Below, piece by piece: positions 63,003 to 64,000 of a DNA stretch of 64,000 nt. The position numbers and the translations under genes were made by a program. The notes beneath the pieces were generated by a model. It saw only the letters and a list, made by a program, of their open reading frames with translations, made no database searches and was not told the origin of the DNA. The stretch is from positions 744,001 to 808,000 of the forward strand of contig JADJDQ010000021.1 of NCBI GenBank assembly GCA_016702605.1, given 5' to 3'. The DNA comes from Candidatus Intricatilinea gracilis (GTDB lineage Bacteria > Pseudomonadota > Gammaproteobacteria > Burkholderiales > Burkholderiaceae_C). Numbering within the stretch: position 1 is the first letter of the stretch; every line of letters begins with the position of its first letter.

Positions 63003-63040
63003 GGGCCTGGCGCCGACCCGATCGGGCTGGCGCCTGGGCC
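63003..63040. other. strong hairpin between puuD and puuA
   Basis: GGCGCC (63009-63014) and GGCGCC (63029-63034) bracket CCCG-AT-CGGG, giving a stable near-palindrome in the 178-base puuD-puuA gap. No T-run; may be an attenuator, an mRNA-processing site or a repeat. Confidence 0.4.
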
Positions 63041-63075
63041 GTGCGGTGGTGGCCGCACGACATGAACTTGCGAGA

Positions 63076-63858
63076 TCAGCGAGACGGTGGGCGATGGGTG
63101 TCGCGGTAGGCCTGGCAGGCCGCACCGAAGGCCTGCAGCATGCGCATCGACACCGGGTTGCTGGCAGCACGCCACTCGGGGTGCCACTGCACACACAGCG
63201 TGAAGCCGGCGCTGCCGTCCACCGAATAGGCTTCGACCAGGCCGTCCGGCGCAATCGCCTCGACCTTGAGGCCCTCGGCCAGCCGGTTCACACCTTGGCC
63301 ATGCACGCTGTTGACCTGCAGTTCGGTGCGGTCGAACAACTGCTCGAGCACACCGCCGCCCAACACCTGGACCGGATGGGCCAGGGCATATTGTTCTTCT
63401 GCCGTGCCTTCGGGCGGGGCACGGTGGTCGTGTTTGCCGGGCAGTTCCTGCACCGCCTGGTGCAGGCTGCCACCCAGGGCGACATTGGTTTCCTGAAAGC
63501 CGCGGCAGATCGCGAACAGCGGAATGCCACGCTCGATGACCCGCGGGATGAGCGCCAGGGTCCAGGCGTCGCGGTCGGGGTCGAGCGGCAGGTCGGGGTT
63601 GTGCACGTCTTCGCCGAAATGGCTGGGGTGCACGTTGGACGGTGAACCGGTCAGCAGCACACCGTCGGCCAGATCGAGCAGGGTGTCGAAGTCTTGCGGT
63701 TCGGCCGCAGGCACCACCAGCGGCAGGGCACCGGCCAGGCGCACGGCATCGCAGTACTTTTGCCCGGCGACGTGGAAAGGATGCTGTCCGAGCATCCTGT
63801 TGCAGGCGGGAACCAGCACGACGGGCGGATTCCGGGGGAGATGGGTGGGGCTGTTCAT
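63076..63858 (-). CDS. puuD: gamma-glutamyl-gamma-aminobutyrate hydrolase
   Basis: 260 residues from ATG 63858; the class I glutamine-amidotransferase-like fold. Nucleophile Cys in PLFAICRGFQETN, the family stretch LGGSLHQAVQELPGKHDHR, and catalytic His and Glu in VQWHPEW. Releases GABA from gamma-glutamyl-GABA, last step of the Puu route. First gene of the polyamine block in this window; the leader upstream of 63858 reaches the window edge without a regulator gene. Confidence 0.9.
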   Translation of the reverse strand: MNSPTHLPRNPPVVLVPACNRMLGQHPFHVAGQKYCDAVRLAGALPLVVPAAEPQDFDTLLDLADGVLLTGSPSNVHPSHFGEDVHNPDLPLDPDRDAWTLALIPRVIERGIPLFAICRGFQETNVALGGSLHQAVQELPGKHDHRAPPEGTAEEQYALAHPVQVLGGGVLEQLFDRTELQVNSVHGQGVNRLAEGLKVEAIAPDGLVEAYSVDGSAGFTLCVQWHPEWRAASNPVSMRMLQAFGAACQAYRDTHRPPSR

Positions 63859-64000
63859 TGGGCTTGCTGCGTGGTCGACGGACTGTCTCCATCGACGCTC
63901 GACGCACTGGGCTTGCTGATCAAGATTCCGGGTGCGAGATTGCACGCCAGATTGCATACAGTGTGCCAGACGGGTACTTGCCGAGCCAGCCGGGGCAACC

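Overview
The window is chromosomal DNA of a GC-rich betaproteobacterium. Burkholderiales in the Leptothrix/Rubrivivax/Comamonadaceae neighbourhood is my inference from codon use, the rimP-nusA-infB-rbfA-truB-typA order, Bug-type solute-binding proteins and an intergenic repeat of a type I associate with Comamonadaceae. I found no rRNA, tRNA, CRISPR array or transposase.

Layout. 1-814 is an AT-richer stretch with no convincing gene. 815-4135 holds an orphan DUF2282 (bufferin-like) copper peptide, a dual-specificity phosphatase, a Tim44-domain membrane protein and DAHP synthase. 4796-7439 is a three-gene operon of a Cyc2-like fused cytochrome-porin and two diheme c4-type cytochromes, a candidate route for electrons from an extracellular donor such as Fe(II). 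7499-14073 (minus strand) is a sugar ABC transporter behind an OmpR/TctD regulator and TctE kinase that now read as one fused ORF. fabI follows, divergent from the translation/ribosome-maturation block 15208-24060.

24074-30344 has a DMT exporter, an acyltransferase and a galactarate/glucarate module: gudD and a Bug-type binding protein face garD across two FadR-type operator candidates. 31670-36977 is an uncommon trio: a large Tat-exported VIT/VWA/TPR/DUF2135 protein, an ECF-like sigma factor and its membrane anti-sigma partner. A diguanylate cyclase precedes the trio, and a sugar-acid dehydratase and a second diguanylate cyclase follow it. 40608-41547 is a RES-Xre toxin-antitoxin pair with a clean inverted-repeat operator. 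Then come dusA with an in-frame insertion, a hydrazine-synthase-alpha-like lipoprotein and an epoxide-hydrolase-like enzyme.

46735-50100 is an accessory island of five minus-strand genes, clearly AT-rich in its second half: a GNAT, a membrane protein, a PD-(D/E)XK-like protein, an FRG-domain protein and a membrane-anchored unknown. 50182-63858 is a co-directional polyamine locus: puuD, puuA, spuC, potFGHI, a DUF3138 porin, puuC, a second glutamine-synthetase-like ligase and a DMT exporter.

Four otherwise intact genes (tctE, the anti-sigma factor, typA, the hydrazine-synthase-like gene) each lack exactly one base. The same defect in unrelated genes suggests consensus deletions rather than four real pseudogenes; typA and tctE are hit in homopolymers.
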